This document shows positions 35,378 through 43,946 of a stretch of 64,000 nucleotides of DNA, one piece after another. The stretch is taken from positions 186,001-250,000 of the forward strand of contig NZ_FNGF01000003.1 of assembly GCF_900102815.1 (NCBI RefSeq), in the 5' to 3' direction. This DNA comes from Glycomyces sambucus (GTDB lineage: Bacteria; Actinomycetota; Actinomycetes; Mycobacteriales; Micromonosporaceae). The notes below the pieces were generated by a model. That model was not told the origin of the DNA, did not search any database, and was given only the letters and a program-made list of their open reading frames with translations. The stretch's first letter is position 1. Every line of letters starts with the position of its first letter. The translations under genes were made by a program, and so were the position numbers.

Positions 35378-37465
35378 ATGGCGACCAATCCGAGCGACCA
35401 GGCCCAGGCCATCAGGACCACCCTCGAATCCGCTGCCGACCTCATCAACGCCCAGTACGCTCAGGTGCTCTCCGCGGTCATCGCGATGAAGCAGGCGAAC
35501 CTCCACCGCACCGCCTTCGGCTACTCGGCCCTGCGCGACCTGTTGCTCTCCCAGTTCGACTTCACCTATGCGACAGCGGGTTCGATCGCTGCCATCGCAC
35601 GGCTGTCGACGAAGTTCCGGACGCTGGCGGCAGCAGCCACCTCAGGCAGGGCGAGGATCGACCAGGTCGCCTACGCAGTACGGCAGTTGGACAAGACTCC
35701 GGCAATGCGACTGTTCGCCCGCACCCCCTTCCGGGAACCGGTGGCCTCCCCCTTCGATGCGGACACCCTCTGCGCGACACCCGAACACCTGATCGCCGAG
35801 TACTGCGAGCACGCCCCCTTCAAGGACCTCCAGCGCCACTTGGACGAGCTGGCGGCGCACCTGGCCGAGGAAGACGAACTCCTCGACGGCCTCGGCGAGC
35901 AGTCCCTCCAGTGGATCGAACTCGCGGAGCAGGGCAACGGCATGTGGGCGCTGTCGGGCGAGCTGTCGTGGGACACCGGCCTCCTGCTGGACAAGTACCT
36001 TCAGACCGCCTGCCCGCCTCCGCGCCAGGAGGAAGCCGAATCCGAGCCCGGTGAAACGACCGGACTGCTCCCCGCCGCACCCAACCGCCACGCCGAAGCC
36101 CTCCACCAACTCCTCGCCGGATACGGCTCCTCCCCCGAAGCGGCGAAGCGCCACGGCCACACCGCCACGCTCGACCTGACCGTCGACATCCACGCCCTCC
36201 AGGGCCGGCACACCGGCCAGGCCGACACGAGCGCCGAAGCAACGGGCGCGACATCACAGCAGGGCCCGGGCACCACCCGCACGCCGCTCTTGGAAGGCCG
36301 ACCGATCAGCATCGCCAAGGCCCGCCTGCTCGCCTGCGACACCAAGGTCATCCCCTCGGTCTTCGACTACGAAAGCGGCGAAGCGATCGAACTCGGCCGC
36401 ACCGCCCGCCTCCCTAACGCCTCGCTGCGCAGAAAGCTCGAACTCGAACAACGTGACGGCTGCGCTTGGAACGGTTGTTCGCGGCCGGTGGCCTGGGCCG
36501 AGGCGCACCACATCGTGCACTGGGCGGACGGCGGTGAGACGAACGCCGACAACCTGATCCTCCTGTGCCGCTTCCACCATGGTCGGATCCACACCATGGG
36601 CTGGAGCGTCGAGAAGACCGGGCCCGGTCAGGCGGTCATCACTCACCACGACCACCTTCTGATCGAGGACGGGAATGCCGGGCAGGGCGGGTGCGGGTGC
36701 GCGGACTGGCGCAGCGATACCGACATCGACGCCGAGAACCAGGGTTCCGACTGGGATGTGTTCCCGACCGGGCTCTATCGGTCCGAGTGGTCCGAGGGGC
36801 TGAAACCGGACCTCGATGCCAGAGCCGAAGCGGCCGAGAGGCAACGTGCCCTGGCCGCCATCAGAGCAGCCCGAGCCAAATGCCGAGACAGATTCGCACC
36901 ACCCCAGGTGCCGGGCAAGACCGCACCACCCGAGACCGCAGGGAAGGCGGCACCTCCTGAAGCGCCCGGCCCTGCGAAGTCGACAGCACGACCGGTCGAT
37001 CCCGGAGACCTCGGCGACCCGCCCTTCTTAGGCCGCCCGCTCCGGACCGGCCGGGGCGGGGGAAGGGAAGGCCCGCAAGTGCAATGCCTCCCAGCTCGGA
37101 CCCCACCAGGTCCGGGCCCACCGCCACGCCCAGGCCCGGAGTACCGACCCGCTCCCCCGCCCACCTCACCCTCGCTGCCTCAGGACCTGCACCCGCACAA
37201 CGCAGAAGGTCGAAAGACCCGCCCACATACCCACCCGCCTTCGCTGCCCCAAGACCCGCACTGGTGCGAGGCGGAGACTTGGAGCGCCACCCCGAAGACC
37301 CACCCGCCGTCGCCGCCTCAAGACCTGTACCCACGCAGCGCGGAAAGCCGAAGCGCCGCCTCCGAATCGCCCGCCCTTCGCCGCTTCAAGACCCGCACCC
37401 ACGCAACGCGGAGAGCCGAAGACGTCACACCGGAATCAACCCGCCGTCATCGCTGCCCGCTCTGA
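35378..37465 (+). CDS. DUF222 / HNH endonuclease family protein (13E12-like)
   Basis: A 695-residue protein of the class called 13E12 repeat family in mycobacteria. The N-terminal DUF222 part is helical (about 5-310: ALRDLLLSQFDFTYATAGSI, QVAYAVRQLDK). The HNH nuclease domain follows: RDGCAWNGCSRPVAWAEAHH, IVHWADGGETNADNLILLC, RFHHGRIH, with Zn cysteines and the HH metal pair intact. Residues beyond about 500 are a Pro-rich, low-complexity tail; its last 100 residues are the translation of a 69-base repeat array (PSLPQDLHPHN, PSLPQDPHWCE, PSPPQDLYPRS). A rare TTA Leu codon is at 37028-37030. An in-frame GTG at 35369 is an alternative start. Base composition is less GC-biased than its neighbours, consistent with a mobile origin. 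Confidence 0.85.
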   Translation: MATNPSDQAQAIRTTLESAADLINAQYAQVLSAVIAMKQANLHRTAFGYSALRDLLLSQFDFTYATAGSIAAIARLSTKFRTLAAAATSGRARIDQVAYAVRQLDKTPAMRLFARTPFREPVASPFDADTLCATPEHLIAEYCEHAPFKDLQRHLDELAAHLAEEDELLDGLGEQSLQWIELAEQGNGMWALSGELSWDTGLLLDKYLQTACPPPRQEEAESEPGETTGLLPAAPNRHAEALHQLLAGYGSSPEAAKRHGHTATLDLTVDIHALQGRHTGQADTSAEATGATSQQGPGTTRTPLLEGRPISIAKARLLACDTKVIPSVFDYESGEAIELGRTARLPNASLRRKLELEQRDGCAWNGCSRPVAWAEAHHIVHWADGGETNADNLILLCRFHHGRIHTMGWSVEKTGPGQAVITHHDHLLIEDGNAGQGGCGCADWRSDTDIDAENQGSDWDVFPTGLYRSEWSEGLKPDLDARAEAAERQRALAAIRAARAKCRDRFAPPQVPGKTAPPETAGKAAPPEAPGPAKSTARPVDPGDLGDPPFLGRPLRTGRGGGREGPQVQCLPARTPPGPGPPPRPGPEYRPAPPPTSPSLPQDLHPHNAEGRKTRPHTHPPSLPQDPHWCEAETWSATPKTHPPSPPQDLYPRSAESRSAASESPALRRFKTRTHATRRAEDVTPESTRRHRCPL

Positions 37466-37470
37466 CTCGC
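37165..37470 (-). repeat. Right arm: array of ~69-base repeats at the end of the HNH gene
   Basis: Cores of the form GGTCTTGAGGCGGCGA on the minus strand lie at plus positions 37172-37187, 37241-37256, 37310-37325 and 37378-37393, with a partial copy near 37450. Spacings are 69, 69, 68 and about 72 bases. The units are degenerate. They are the inverse of the left arm upstream of the same gene. Because 69 is a multiple of three, the array is read in frame as a repeated peptide. Confidence 0.7.
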
Positions 37471-37548
37471 ACCCGCTCGGCGCAGGAGCCCGGGGACTCG
37501 GCTCGGGATGCACACGACGAGCCCGAGAACAAGTGCCCTGCACAGCAA

Positions 37549-37575
37549 AAGGCCCGAGGCGTTGCCTCGGGCCTT
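37549..37575 (-). terminator. Terminator of the conservon operon
   Basis: A perfect 12-bp stem (37549-37560 with 37564-37575) with a 3-base loop is followed on the minus strand by TTTTGCTG, placing it downstream of the GTPase gene. Confidence 0.8.
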
Positions 37576-37668
37576 CGCTATGGTCCAGGTGGTTCGGGTC
37601 AGCCTAGACGGTCGCCGCGCTCAGGCGCGGTTCCCGGTTGTGGTCGTCGTGCGTCCGTCTGTGGGCAC

Positions 37669-38256
37669 TTAGTGGACGCCGACGGTGCGGGTGCGCCGCA
37701 TCGACAGCACGTACTCGACGAGCTTGATGAGCACCTGCTTGGTGGACTCGCGGTTGCGCGCGTCGGTGTACACCACGGGGACGTCCTGCGAGATCTGCAG
37801 TGCGTCGCGGATGTCCTGGATCTCGTGGAGCTGCTTGCCGTCGAAGCAGTTCACGGCCACCAGGTACGGGAGCTTGCGGTGCTCGAAGAAGTCGATGACC
37901 GAAAAGCAGTCGGCGAGGCGCCGCGTGTCGACCAGGACGATGGCGCCGATCGCGCCGCGCACCAGCTCGTCCCACATGAACCAGAAGCGGGTCTGGCCCG
38001 GGGTGCCGAACAGGTACAGGATCAGGTCCTGGTCGATCGTGATGCGGCCGAAGTCCATCGCGACGGTGGTCGTCGCCTTGTCGGGCACCAGGTTGTTGTC
38101 GTCGACGCCCTCTGAGGCGGAGGTCATGATCGCCTCGGTCGTCAACGGGGTGATCTCGGAGACCGAGCCGACCAAGGTCGTCTTGCCGACGCCGAAGCCA
38201 CCGGCGATGACGATCTTGGCAGAGGTCACACGAGAGGTGTCTGCGGGTGAGTTCAT
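37669..38256 (-). CDS. Conservon GTPase (CvnD type)
   Basis: A 195-residue small Ras-like/MglA-like GTPase. P-loop GGFGVGKTT near 19-27, switch II FGTPGQ, and a base-recognition motif NCFD in place of NKxD. It is the output G-protein of the conservon, thought to cycle between membrane complex and cytoplasm under control of the Roadblock and kinase proteins. The last gene of the operon, it ends 94 bases before a strong terminator. Six bases separate it from the DUF742 gene. Confidence 0.93.
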   Translation of the reverse strand: MNSPADTSRVTSAKIVIAGGFGVGKTTLVGSVSEITPLTTEAIMTSASEGVDDNNLVPDKATTTVAMDFGRITIDQDLILYLFGTPGQTRFWFMWDELVRGAIGAIVLVDTRRLADCFSVIDFFEHRKLPYLVAVNCFDGKQLHEIQDIRDALQISQDVPVVYTDARNRESTKQVLIKLVEYVLSMRRTRTVGVH

Positions 38257-38262
38257 TAGGGT

Positions 38263-38640
38263 CTATAGCCTCCTGAGTCCACTGAGAACGCGCTCAAGGA
38301 GCTCGGTTCCGACCGATCCGTCGCCGCCGTCCGCGTCGAAACCGGTGGGTTCGTGCACTGCCAACAAGCCGTCGGCCGCCATGTCGGCGACCAGCACGCG
38401 GGCGACGCCGAGCGGCACCTCCATGCGTGCGGCGATCTCGGCCAGCGACTGCAGCCGGCCGCCGCACAGGTCGACGATCACCTTCTGCTCCCTGCCGCCG
38501 AGGAACTGCCCGGACCGGCCGCGCGCGGTGGTCTCCACCAGCGCTTCGAGGGCGATCTCCAATTGGGGCCGCGTGCGGCCGCGCGTGACCGCGTACGGTC
38601 TGACGAGTGAGCCAGTAGGCTCATCACCACCGAGGACCAT
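38263..38640 (-). CDS. DUF742 protein of the conservon (CvnC type)
   Basis: A 125-residue protein with the DUF742 signature SLVRPYAVTRGRTRP near the N-terminus and a winged-helix-like C-terminal part (QSLAEIAARMEVPLGVARVLVADMAADGLL). I chose the ATG at 38640 because GGAGG stands six bases upstream; the longer frame to 38841 begins in a region without coding character. This leaves a 216-base gap after the Roadblock gene, longer than usual in conservons and room for an internal promoter. Confidence 0.9.
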   Translation of the reverse strand: MVLGGDEPTGSLVRPYAVTRGRTRPQLEIALEALVETTARGRSGQFLGGREQKVIVDLCGGRLQSLAEIAARMEVPLGVARVLVADMAADGLLAVHEPTGFDADGGDGSVGTELLERVLSGLRRL

Positions 38641-38856
38641 TGTTACCTCCAACCACGGCACTTGATCCCACAATCCTTGTGCCGCAGTCTTGTCAGTTAT
38701 CCATGTACCGCGTGCCCGGGGAGGCACCGGCCCGTCGCCTGGGGATGCGACGGAGGGGTTCTTGTTCAGTTCGTCCCACTCGTGCTGCGTTCCGCTCGAA
38801 TGGAGCCTACCGTGCCGCAACCCGTTGCGCCAAGCGCGCACCGGAAGCGGCCCGGA

Positions 38857-39255
38857 TCAGCTTCGGGCCGAAGGCGTCAGGGCCTGGCCGACCCGGTCGA
38901 CCAGGAGGGCCATCTCGTAGCCGACCTGGCCCACGTCGCAGTTCTTCGACGCCAGCACCGCGAACGAGGAACCGTCGCTGATGGACATCAGGAACAGGAA
39001 TCCACGGTCCATCTCGACCACCGTCTGGAGGACGGCGCCGCCCTCGAAGCAGCGGGACGCGCCCTGGGTCAGGCTCACCAGACCCGAGGTCACCGCCGAC
39101 AGCTGGTCGGCGCGGTCCCTTGGCAGGTCCCGGGAGGACGCCAGCAGCAGACCGTCGGCGCTGACCGCGACGGCGTGGGCCACGCCCGGCACGCGTTCGG
39201 CGAAGCCGGCCAGCAGCCAGCCCAGGTCCTGGACCGAGGTTCCACCAGTGCTCAT
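38857..39255 (-). CDS. Roadblock/LC7 protein of the conservon (CvnB type)
   Basis: A 132-residue Roadblock fold: [32 protein letters not shown], then [20 protein letters not shown] and [19 protein letters not shown]. It should bind the GTPase CvnD and link it to the kinase CvnA. It lies 45 bases after the kinase stop. Its paralogue at 34552-34977 is coupled to the transposase-like protein. Confidence 0.92.
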   Translation of the reverse strand: MSTGGTSVQDLGWLLAGFAERVPGVAHAVAVSADGLLLASSRDLPRDRADQLSAVTSGLVSLTQGASRCFEGGAVLQTVVEMDRGFLFLMSISDGSSFAVLASKNCDVGQVGYEMALLVDRVGQALTPSARS

Positions 39256-39300
39256 CGTTTGCGCTCCTTAGTAGCGTCTGCCGTGTTGCGGATCAGCGAC

Positions 39301-42300
39301 TCAGTTGCCGTCATTGCCACGTCCTCGCTGCACCCCACGGTGATAGGCCGACAGCAGGCCACGAATGCCCTCAGGGTTGCGCTTCTGCGCGCTGACGGTC
39401 TCCTGAGATTCCTCCACCGCGCCGGGAACGAGGCGTTCCATGGGCCGGCGCTTGGGGAGACCGACCGTGGTCGTCTCCTCGATGGTCTCGGCGAAGGCGT
39501 CGTCGACCCGGGACCACCCGTCGTCGGCGGCGGTGCGCCACGCGTAGGACCCGGTGTCGGTCTCCGGAGAGGTGAGACGGCGTCGCTCGAGACCCGAGGC
39601 GGCCGGCGACTCGTCGGCGGCGGGGGTGCTCTGCATGGTCGGGCCTTCCGTGGGCTGCGGAGGGGAGGGCGGCACCGCGTCCCAAGCCGGGGCGGGGGAC
39701 TCGGCCGCACCTGACTGGTCAGCGTAGCGCGGCGGCGTAGCCTCCGCCACCTCCGCAGGTGCAGGCGGGGCCGCCCGGAAGGACGACTCGGGCGCGTCCT
39801 CGACCTTCGCCGACTCGTCATCGACCTTCTTGGGCGCGGGGGTGACCGCCTTGAACCAGGCGGACTCCACCTCCCGGAAGATCGGGAGCTCGGTCGTGGC
39901 GTCCAGGGCGGACACGCGGTCGCGGCGGGCGGCCCGCGGCGCCTCCGTGCCGGACGGGGCCGCGGCCACGTCGGGCCACGACGGCGGCACCGGCTCGGGC
40001 TCGGGCGTCCACGCCTCCAGCTGGATCTTCGGCAGGGCGACGTGCTCGGAGGAGACGATCTCCCCGGTCACCTCCATGACCTTGCCGTTGGCCTTGCGCT
40101 CGTCGGCCAGGCCGCCGGGCCGGAACATGAAGCCCGGCTCCTCGTCGGCGGGGCGCTGCTGCGGGAACGGCGGCTGGAACGCCTGCGTCTGCTGCGGGCG
40201 CTGCACCGAGTACTCGCCGGTGACCGGCTCGACGGGCGGCGGGACGTTCGGGCGCGAGGGCATCTGCGGCGCGCTCGGCTGCCACGCGGGCGGCGTGGGC
40301 TGGGGCGGCGGCGGGGAGTGCGGGGCCTGGGGCGCGGCGGTGTCGAACAGGCCCGCCGGGCTCTCGGGGACCCGCGGCAGGGCGCCGGTGGCCTCCATGC
40401 CGGAGAGCAGTTCGCGGGAGCCGTTCGCGCCATCGAGCGGGACGCCGCTGCGCAGGCCGCGCTCGGGGAGCTTCGCCTCGGTGAGGACCGCGTCGCCCAG
40501 GATGACCTCGGCGACCGTGCCGCGCTGCTCGCCCGGGCGCAGTTCGACGTGGACCTCGTGGCGCTTCGCGAGGCGCGCGACCACGACCAGGCCCATCATC
40601 CGCGAGGACGCGAGGTCGATGGCGTCGGCGGACTCCGAGAGCTGGCGGTTGATGTCCTCGATCTGCGCCGGCGGCATGCCGATGCCGACGTCGTTGATGC
40701 GGACCCGGATGGCGCCGTTGGGGCTGCCGGCCGTGCGCATCTGCTCGGCCTCGACCAGTACCGGGGACTCCGGCGGGGAGAACGCGGTCGCGTTGTCCAT
40801 GAGCTCGGCGATGAGGTGCACGAGGTCGTTGACGGCGGCCGGGCGGATCTCCCGCTCGGCCTCCAGGCTGCCGAAGTCGATGCGGGTGTACTGCTCGACC
40901 TCGGACTGGGCGGCCTGGAGGATGTCGCCGATCGGGGCCGGGTAGCGCTCCTGGCGGGTGGAGTCCGCACCGGCGAGCACCAGGAGGTTCTCGTCGTTGC
41001 GGCGCATGCGGGTCGCGAGGTGGTCGAGCTGGAACAGCTCGGCCAGGCGGTCCGGGTTCTCCTCGCCGCGCTCCAGGTGGTCGAGGTGGCCGATGAGCCG
41101 GTCGACCAGGTTCTGGGAGCGGCGGGCCAGGTTGATGAACATCTGCGAGACGTTGGCGCGCAGGGCGGCCTGCTCGGCCGCGATGCGGATGGCCTCGGTG
41201 TGGACGATGTTGAACGAGTGCGCCACGTTGCCGATCTCGTCGCGCTGGTCGATGTCGATGACCGCGCCGGTGTCGGCGGCGACCTCGTCCGGGGTCCGGT
41301 TGCCGATGCTCTCCGCGTCGCGCATCTGGGCCACCGCCTGCGGCAGCGACACGTGCGCCACGTCCAGCGCGCCCTCGCGCAGGCGCCGCAGCCCGGTCGC
41401 CATGTTGCGGGCGATGAGCAGGGCGATCACGGTCGCGATGACGAAGGCCGCCAGGATGAGCACGGCTTCGAGCAGCAGCTGGAAGATCTGCGAGTTGAGG
41501 TCGGCGGTCGCGTCGTCGAGGACTTCCTCGGACTCGTCGTTGATGTAGTCGAGGCCGTTCTCGAGGATCGCGTTGTACGAGTCGATGACGGCGGCGTCGA
41601 CGGTGAGCGCCTGCGTGGTGCCGGCGTTGACCGCGGAGTTCTCGAACAGGAGGGCCGCCTCGGCCTCGGTGGTGTTGAGGCCCCCGGGGCTGAAGAAGAA
41701 CGCGAGCTGCTCGTTGCGGTCGGCGACGGTCTTGAATTCGTCGGCGGCGGTCTCGCGGAGCTTCGCGAAGGCGATGAAGTTCTGCCAGCGCGTGTTGTTG
41801 ATGAACTTCTTGTCGTTGCCGACGTTGATCGCGATCGCGCGCTCCTCCTCCAGCGTCTCCAGGACGGTGGTGGCGGCGGCGATGGCCTGCAGGTTCCGGG
41901 CGATCTCGGGGTCGTTGACGATACGGGAGGAGATGTCGGTGATCGTCACGAGCTCGTCGACGAGCCGCTGGTAGACGCGGGAGGTCGCGTCGATCGACAC
42001 GCCGTCGGGGCTGTCGGCCGCGGCCTGGCGGATCTGGATGAGGCTCTCGTACTGGGTCCGGACCGCGTCGATGCGGTTGGAGATGTCGTCCGAGACGTCG
42101 GGGAGGCCGTCGGCCTTCTCGTTGAAGACGTCCAGGGCCTCGTCGGTGGACGCCTGCTGGGCGGCCACGGCGGTCTCGTCGTACTGGGAGACGTCGATGC
42201 CCTCGACGTGGTCCTCGCCGAGCCGCAGGTTCGTGACGAGCAGGGACCGCTCGACCTGGAGGTCGTAGCGGAGTTCGGCCGTGACGGCGTTGAACTCCAC

Positions 42301-42501
42301 GAGGTCCACCATGTCGGCCGACTCGAACACCCGGTTCGCCAGGTCGTAGAGCCGGAGGCCGGCGACGGCCACCAGGACGACGAGGGGCACGAGGAGGATC
42401 AGTCCCAGCTTGGACCGGATTCGCATGTCGGCGATGCGGGGCAGGCCGAGCGGTCCTCGTCGAGCCGCTGAACCCGCACGGTTCGAGCTGCGCTTGCTCA
42501 C
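39301..42501 (-). CDS. Conservon sensor histidine kinase with nitrate-sensing (NIT) domain (CvnA type)
   Basis: A 1066-residue membrane kinase. A basic N-terminus is followed by one helix (SKLGLILLVPLVVLVAVAGL), an extracellular NIT sensor domain (about 60-350, helical), a second helix (LLEAVLILAAFVIATVIALLIA), HAMP, a dimerisation helix with candidate phospho-His in LDHLATRMRRNDENLL, and HATPase (ELMDNATAFSPP, NDVGIGMPP). The last 400 residues are disordered, with terminal motifs ELPIFREVESAWFK (about 871-884), DDGW and TTVGLPKRRPMERLVPGAVE (about 1011-1030). The GTG at 42501 has AGGAGG nine bases upstream. NIT domains sense nitrate/nitrite in known cases. No response regulator is adjacent; output is through the B-C-D proteins. 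Confidence 0.92.
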   Translation of the reverse strand: MSKRSSNRAGSAARRGPLGLPRIADMRIRSKLGLILLVPLVVLVAVAGLRLYDLANRVFESADMVDLVEFNAVTAELRYDLQVERSLLVTNLRLGEDHVEGIDVSQYDETAVAAQQASTDEALDVFNEKADGLPDVSDDISNRIDAVRTQYESLIQIRQAAADSPDGVSIDATSRVYQRLVDELVTITDISSRIVNDPEIARNLQAIAAATTVLETLEEERAIAINVGNDKKFINNTRWQNFIAFAKLRETAADEFKTVADRNEQLAFFFSPGGLNTTEAEAALLFENSAVNAGTTQALTVDAAVIDSYNAILENGLDYINDESEEVLDDATADLNSQIFQLLLEAVLILAAFVIATVIALLIARNMATGLRRLREGALDVAHVSLPQAVAQMRDAESIGNRTPDEVAADTGAVIDIDQRDEIGNVAHSFNIVHTEAIRIAAEQAALRANVSQMFINLARRSQNLVDRLIGHLDHLERGEENPDRLAELFQLDHLATRMRRNDENLLVLAGADSTRQERYPAPIGDILQAAQSEVEQYTRIDFGSLEAEREIRPAAVNDLVHLIAELMDNATAFSPPESPVLVEAEQMRTAGSPNGAIRVRINDVGIGMPPAQIEDINRQLSESADAIDLASSRMMGLVVVARLAKRHEVHVELRPGEQRGTVAEVILGDAVLTEAKLPERGLRSGVPLDGANGSRELLSGMEATGALPRVPESPAGLFDTAAPQAPHSPPPPQPTPPAWQPSAPQMPSRPNVPPPVEPVTGEYSVQRPQQTQAFQPPFPQQRPADEEPGFMFRPGGLADERKANGKVMEVTGEIVSSEHVALPKIQLEAWTPEPEPVPPSWPDVAAAPSGTEAPRAARRDRVSALDATTELPIFREVESAWFKAVTPAPKKVDDESAKVEDAPESSFRAAPPAPAEVAEATPPRYADQSGAAESPAPAWDAVPPSPPQPTEGPTMQSTPAADESPAASGLERRRLTSPETDTGSYAWRTAADDGWSRVDDAFAETIEETTTVGLPKRRPMERLVPGAVEESQETVSAQKRNPEGIRGLLSAYHRGVQRGRGNDGN

Positions 42502-43062
42502 CTTGTCTAGCCTCCTGGGGTGGTCCTCTGTGTCAGACCGACGGGCCCGTGCCGGGCCGGGCTCGGTCTCGGGCCGACGGCGCGCGCCGGCTGCCGTCCT
42601 GCCGCCGGGGGCGGCGGGGGCCGGCATGTGAAGCCCAGCAGATTCCATCATGACGAATGACGGCGTCGAAATCCAGGGGCGTACCGGAGTACTGAAAGCG
42701 GCTCCGTATCGCACCGTGTTACAGGGCGAATCTCAAGAAACACTGATCTTTCGGACACACGCCTACGCGGTATTCGGCCGTACGGCTGAGAAAACCGACT
42801 ACTCGGACGACGACCGTGGCGCTGAACGGCCCTGACCGCCTCCGACGAAGGTCGCCGCGACCGAGTGCCCTGATCCGGGCACGTTCGGTAGTGCCCGAAA
42901 GGCGGCATTGGTCCGGTGGCGCGGCATCCCCGGGCGCCCACGGGTTCCGGACAGATCCGCCATATCCGTCGCCGCGTCCGGGACAACTCGCACATCCTGT
43001 GCGACGGGAGACGCCTCCCGCTCGGGCACGGTTGACCCACGACGCCCCGCAGGAGGAACCCC
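42502..43062. promoter_or_regulatory. Divergent control region with mutually exclusive hairpins
   Basis: The 561 bases between the conservon and the MHYT genes hold no convincing gene. On the plus strand gtgccc (42865-42870), gggcac (42877-42882) and gtgccc (42891-42896) allow two alternative hairpins sharing the middle segment; the second extends to 7 bp (42876-42882 with 42891-42897). They lie about 170 bases ahead of the first MHYT start and would be in its leader if transcription starts upstream. The ribosome site AGGAGG for that gene is at 43051-43056. A promoter for the kinase is expected near 42650-42740 but is not clear. Confidence 0.4.
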
Positions 43063-43866
43063 ATGGACCCGCTAGCGGTCACCCTAGAGCACCACCACTT
43101 CACGTACGGCTGGCTCAATCCGGCGATGGGCCTCGCCTTCGCCGCCGCCGGGTCCTTCCTGGGCCTGACGGCCTCCCGCTACGCCCGCGCCGCCGCCACC
43201 TCCGGCGGTCGGCTCCGCTGGATCCTCATGGCCGCCTTGGCCATCGGCGGGATCGGCATCTGGATGATGCACTTCATCGCGATGATCGGCTTCACCGTCA
43301 CCGGCGCCGACATCGCGTACGACCCCGCGCTCACCGCCGCGTCCTTCGGACTCGCGGTGCTCGCGGTGGGGACCGGGCTGTTCGTCTCGGGGGGCAAGCG
43401 CGCTGGCTGGCCGCGCCTGCTCCTGGGCGGACTGCTCTGCGGCGCGGGCGTGGTGGGCATGCACTACACGGGCATGGCGGCGGTCGCGACGGGGGGCCGG
43501 GTCGTCTACGACCCGGCGCTCGTCGCCGCCTCGGCGGCGGTCGCGGTGGTGGCCTCGACGGTGGCGCTGCGGTTCACCGCGGTCGTCGACCGGCGCGGCT
43601 CGATGGCGCTCGCCGCCGCGGTCATGAGCGTCGCGGTCGTCGGCATGCACTACACGGGCATGGCCGCGGTCCGCATCGAGGGCGTGGCCGATCCGGTCGT
43701 CTCGGGCATCGATCCGCTGATCCTGCTGCTGCCCATCATGATCCTGGCGCTCATCGCGATCGTGGGCATGGTGTTCGGGGTACTCGCCTCGCCGAACCTC
43801 GACCGACTCGACCGAAATGACCGTCCTAGTGCAACTGTCCGTCTTGCGGATGCAGCCGGACAGTAG
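43063..43866 (+). CDS. MHYT-domain integral membrane sensor
   Basis: A 267-residue protein of about seven membrane helices with three copies of the MHYT motif at the ends of helices: WMMHFIAM, GMHYTGMAA and GMHYTGMAA. The Met/His residues are thought to bind a metal such as copper and sense a small gas (oxygen, CO or NO). There is no GGDEF, EAL or kinase domain; the short polar C-terminus (from about 240) may contact a partner. AGGAGG precedes the ATG with ideal spacing. The tandem paralogue follows after 80 bases, and a nitrate-sensing conservon is divergent. Confidence 0.9.
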   Translation: MDPLAVTLEHHHFTYGWLNPAMGLAFAAAGSFLGLTASRYARAAATSGGRLRWILMAALAIGGIGIWMMHFIAMIGFTVTGADIAYDPALTAASFGLAVLAVGTGLFVSGGKRAGWPRLLLGGLLCGAGVVGMHYTGMAAVATGGRVVYDPALVAASAAVAVVASTVALRFTAVVDRRGSMALAAAVMSVAVVGMHYTGMAAVRIEGVADPVVSGIDPLILLLPIMILALIAIVGMVFGVLASPNLDRLDRNDRPSATVRLADAAGQ

Positions 43867-43946
43867 TCGTATAAGTTTCGAATCGCGCGAATCGCAATCG
43901 CGCGACATTCCGAATACGGGCGTACGCCTGGGGAGGAAGACAACTG

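Noticed and set aside
37165-37470. CRISPR array.
   Set aside because: Units are degenerate throughout, with no constant repeat and variable spacer pattern, and no cas genes are present.
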